Below, piece after piece: positions 61,347 through 64,000 of a DNA stretch of 64,000 nucleotides. How positions within the stretch are numbered: position 1 is the stretch's first letter; each line of letters starts with the position of its first letter. The stretch is from Benincasa hispida. Lineage: Eukaryota > Streptophyta > Magnoliopsida > Cucurbitales > Cucurbitaceae. The notes under the pieces were generated by a model. The model did no database searches and was not told the origin of the DNA. It saw only the letters and a list, made by a program, of their open reading frames with translations. The stretch is taken from contig NC_052349.1 in the NCBI RefSeq assembly GCF_009727055.1, forward strand, positions 32,135,997-32,199,996. The letters run 5' to 3'. A program made the position numbers and the translations under genes.

Positions 61347-61749
61347 AGGAAATTAAGACCAGGTATTTTCTCTTCATTTACAATTGATGAAGAGTCTTTT
61401 CTTTTCTTTTCTTTTCTTTTCTTTTTTTAATAAATATGCCTAATTAATATTTGATTTTTTTTGTTTGTTTGTTTGTTGGGCACGCTACGGAGATGTGTAC
61501 AGTTGTTTCAAGCATGGAAGTTAGTTATTTGGCTTGCTGTTTCGCCTTAGTTTGTAGGTTTTCCGTATCATTTAGCTTGTTATTCATCTTCAATTTTAAT
61601 AGTGTGCATTATTCTCTTTCTATTTTATCAATAAAAATTTTATTTTCGAAAAAGAAGAACAAAAAGAAGAAGCATGTTGTTTAGCAAAGAATTTTCCCAT
61701 TTGGTTAATTGAAGTTATTAAGAAAAATTTGATTCATTCTAAGCATAGG
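61347..61749 (+). other. 3' flank of the LRR gene
   Basis: A pyrimidine (CTTTT)n tract at about 61398-61425 is followed by AATAAA at about 61428, a possible polyadenylation signal, and a second 'caataaaaattttattttc' at about 61629. Nothing else is recognised. Confidence 0.4.
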
Positions 61750-62110
61750 TTAACTGGGTTAAAATCGACATAGACAATAGCAACTCCATGAAGAACTTAG
61801 ATCTTTTAGTCATATTGACCCAATAGAATAAAGCCAAAATTAAGATAATATAAGATAGATCGAGATAATTTGAGATAATATAAAATAAAATAAATTAAAA
61901 TAGGATAAGATTTCATCTCACTTAGGATTAGGAAAATCTCATATCTTAATCTTGGTAGATTTATGATAAATCCTAGATCAAATCCCCTATAAATATATCA
62001 TAATGGTGTAACTTAAGCTTTTGACGTCTTTTCTCTTCTTCAATTCTCTTACTAACTTAGACATTGGAGTTATTTTTATTTGACACCAACAAATGACGCC
62101 GTCTATGGAG
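61750..62110 (+). mobile_element. LTR end with gypsy-type primer-binding site
   Basis: The stretch ends ATTTTTATTTGACACCAACA (62091) followed by AATGACGCCGTCTATGGAGA. This is close to the TTGGCGCCGTCTRTGGGRA found after the 5' LTR of several plant gypsy (Tat/Athila-type) elements. A TATA-like CCCTATAAATAT lies about 100 bases before the LTR end, and 'gagataat..aagata' repeats fill the front part. No coding region of that element follows; it is a truncated 5' end. The left boundary is approximate. Confidence 0.5.
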
Positions 62111-62194
62111 AACGAGAGTGATCTACCCATACAAAATCGAGAATCTTTGTAAAACTAAGAAAATCAAGGCTACGTGACTTAGTTTTACTATATG

Positions 62195-62687
62195 CAAACT
62201 AATATGTATATAGTTTTAATCTTTGCAAATTAATTATATAAAATTATATTTTTTCTTTCTTTTTAACTCTTAAGCTTAAAACCTAATATGTGTATATATA
62301 TAAATATAACCCTTAAATCCAAACCATAATTGAATTTTAATTAAATATATATACATATTTCTTTTTCCCTTTTACATTCCAAATTGAATTTAAATTCCTT
62401 CCAGAATTTCAAATCTCCAAATTTGTTTATCCAACATTCTTTTAAGAAAATAAATTTCTCCAATTATTTTTAAATTATAATCAACTTCTAAATCTCCCAA
62501 ATTTAATTCGATTTCACAAATTGAATTAAAATTAAATTAAATCCAAACTTCTAAGTACTTATCCCTTACACTAAATTGAATCATCTTGGCCTAATAATTC
62601 AATTTTATCCTTAAAATCCAAATTAGTACACAAATAATTCAAGATGAATTTCATAAACAAAATTCCTTGAAAATTCGAGATGTTACA
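62195..62687 (-). repeat. Gypsy 3' LTR (minus strand), left edge uncertain
   Basis: On the minus strand it starts TGTAACATCTCGAATTTTC at 62687, the typical head of many plant gypsy LTRs, preceded by the purine tract GCGAAGGGAAGAA. The rest is AT-rich. I could not find the other end; the start given is approximate. Confidence 0.55.
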
Positions 62688-64000
62688 TTCTTCCCTTCGC
62701 AAGAAACTTTCGTCCTAAAAAGTTTACTCCTGAAAATGCTATGTATTTGCTCTCATCTCTCCTCTAGTTCCCTTGTTTCCTCCTCAAACTGGTGATTTTG
62801 TCATAAAACCTTCACTAATTGCTATCTCTCTTGGTTGCATAAAGTCTTCACTTCCCTTGCAAGAATTTGAATCAACTTCTCTTCATAGCTTAAGTTCTCA
62901 TTCAACTGTTACAGCTCGATGTCTATCATATGGGATTGGATCTGTCACATGCTTCCTCAATATTGAGATATGAAATACATTGTGAACTATAGAGAGGGAT
63001 GATGGCCACACCAATCGATAAGCTACAAGGCCAATTCGTTCCAAGATCTCAAAAGGCCCAATAAATCATGGACTTAATTTTTCCTTTCCATCGAACTTCA
63101 GAACACCTTTCATATTGCTACTTTAAAAAATACCTTATCACCAACATCAAATTCCAGGTCTTTATGCCTAACATTGGTGTAACATTTTTGTCTACTCTGA
63201 GTTGTTTGCATGCATGCTTAAATCTTCTGTATTGCCTCATTCATGGTCTGCACTAACTCGAGTTCTAGCAACTTTCGTTCACCGACCTCATCCCAGTAAA
63301 GGGGAGACTTCCAACTCTTCATATACAAGGCCTTAAATGGTGACATGCCAATGGTATCCTAATAATTGTTATTATATACAAACTCCATCAAATGCAGGTG
63401 AGAGTCCCAACTCCTTGAAAACTCTAATGCACAAGCACGCAACGTATCCTCCCACGTTTGGTTCAAACGCTCCATTTGACTATCAGTCTGTGGGTGAGAA
63501 TTTGTACTAAAATCTAACCAAGTACCCAATGCTAACTAAAGACTTTTCCAAAAACTAGGTGTAAAGCGAGGATCTCTATCAGACACGATAGACACTGGTA
63601 CTCCATGCAATCTCACCACCTCTTTTAGGTCTAACTGTGCCCATTTATTCACCAAATAAGTAGACTTTCTCGGAATGAAATCCGTTAGCTTAGTGAGCCT
63701 ATCTACTATAACCTAAATCACCGTAAAGCCCTTTGCTGTTTGGGGCAACCCCACAATAAAATCCATAAACACATTCTCTCACTTCTATTTTGGTACGCTC
63801 AAGGGCCGCAACAATCCTGTCGACTTCTATCTCGAAGTTTTCACTTGCTGACACATTAAGCACTTGCTAAAAAACTTTGCTATCTCTTTTTTCATGTCAT
63901 ACCACCAATAATATTGTTTCAAGTCTTGGTACATCTTAGTATTGCTAAGATGTATCGAAAATAGGGAACTATGAGCTTCTATCAATATTCATTCTTAAGA
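62688..64000 (-). pseudogene. Ty3/gypsy (chromovirus-like) integrase remnant
   Basis: Read right to left from the window edge: an H2C2-type zinc-binding end (KCLMCQQVK) at about 63855-63870, then the core, with FMDFIVGLPQTAKGF near 63750, SDRDPRFTP near 63570, and a catalytic-glutamate region SQMERLNQTWEDTLRACALE near 63450. The GPY-type C-terminal part and IVHNVFHISILRKHV follow at about 62950-63000. It ends with VKTLCNQE-type sequence near 62840, resembling the chromodomain region. Multiple in-frame stops and frameshifts occur, so it is dead. RT and gag lie beyond the window, to the right. Confidence 0.85.

Overview
The window is plant nuclear DNA: very AT-rich, few genes, and packed with LTR retrotransposons of plant Ty1/copia and Ty3/gypsy type. 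It also holds a plant HMA-domain isoprenylated protein gene, an LRR receptor-like protein gene, a nuclear tRNA-Arg and a scrap of chloroplast-type rps14. Gene sequences and repeat style resemble cucurbit genomes (cucumber, melon or gourd type). That placement rests on memory of the families and is tentative. Only three features look like intact functional genes: tRNA-Arg(TCG) (12448-12521, minus), a three-exon HIPP gene (13635-14469, plus) and a single-exon LRR receptor-like protein gene (59238-61346, plus).

Layout. 1-8165 is a pile of minus-strand copia pieces: leader plus LTR, a truncated LTR, then an LTR with the 3' half of pol. 8290-12440 holds three copies of a ~430 bp dispersed repeat and the first copy of a ~1.6 kb block carrying a dead LRR receptor-kinase fragment. 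The tRNA and the HIPP gene follow. Around 16.2 kb is a chloroplast-derived rps14 fragment. 17783-21540 is an LTR joined to half of a different copia element. 22980-24500 is an unusual degenerate array of ATCACTGATAG-type repeats. 25390-26722 is a small gutted LTR element.

28332-45388 is one large copia insertion bounded by a 5 bp target duplication (CATAC). Its 3' LTR is split by a second, minus-strand copia element (36296-43923) bounded by AACTC. The inner element has a palindromic rearrangement at its left end and has lost gag. 46735-48420 is another copia fragment. 48427-50125 is the second copy of the LRR-kinase-fragment block and contains a perfect Tn5/Nextera mosaic-end dimer, almost certainly a library or assembly artefact. 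50126-55638 is AT-rich repeat-scarred intergenic DNA. 55647-57624 is a Mutator-like DNA transposon with long inverted termini, a leftover transposase zinc-knuckle exon and a striking CGATCG-based tandem array. The LRR receptor-like protein gene comes next, and the window ends in LTR/gypsy remnants, including a degraded minus-strand gypsy integrase (62688-64000).

The genes do not form an operon or an obvious cluster; each stands alone among transposons. The most notable signals are the structural ones: the nested copia with its inverted terminus, the CGATCG-array Mutator element, the receptor-kinase fragment block, and the sequencing-adapter dimer.
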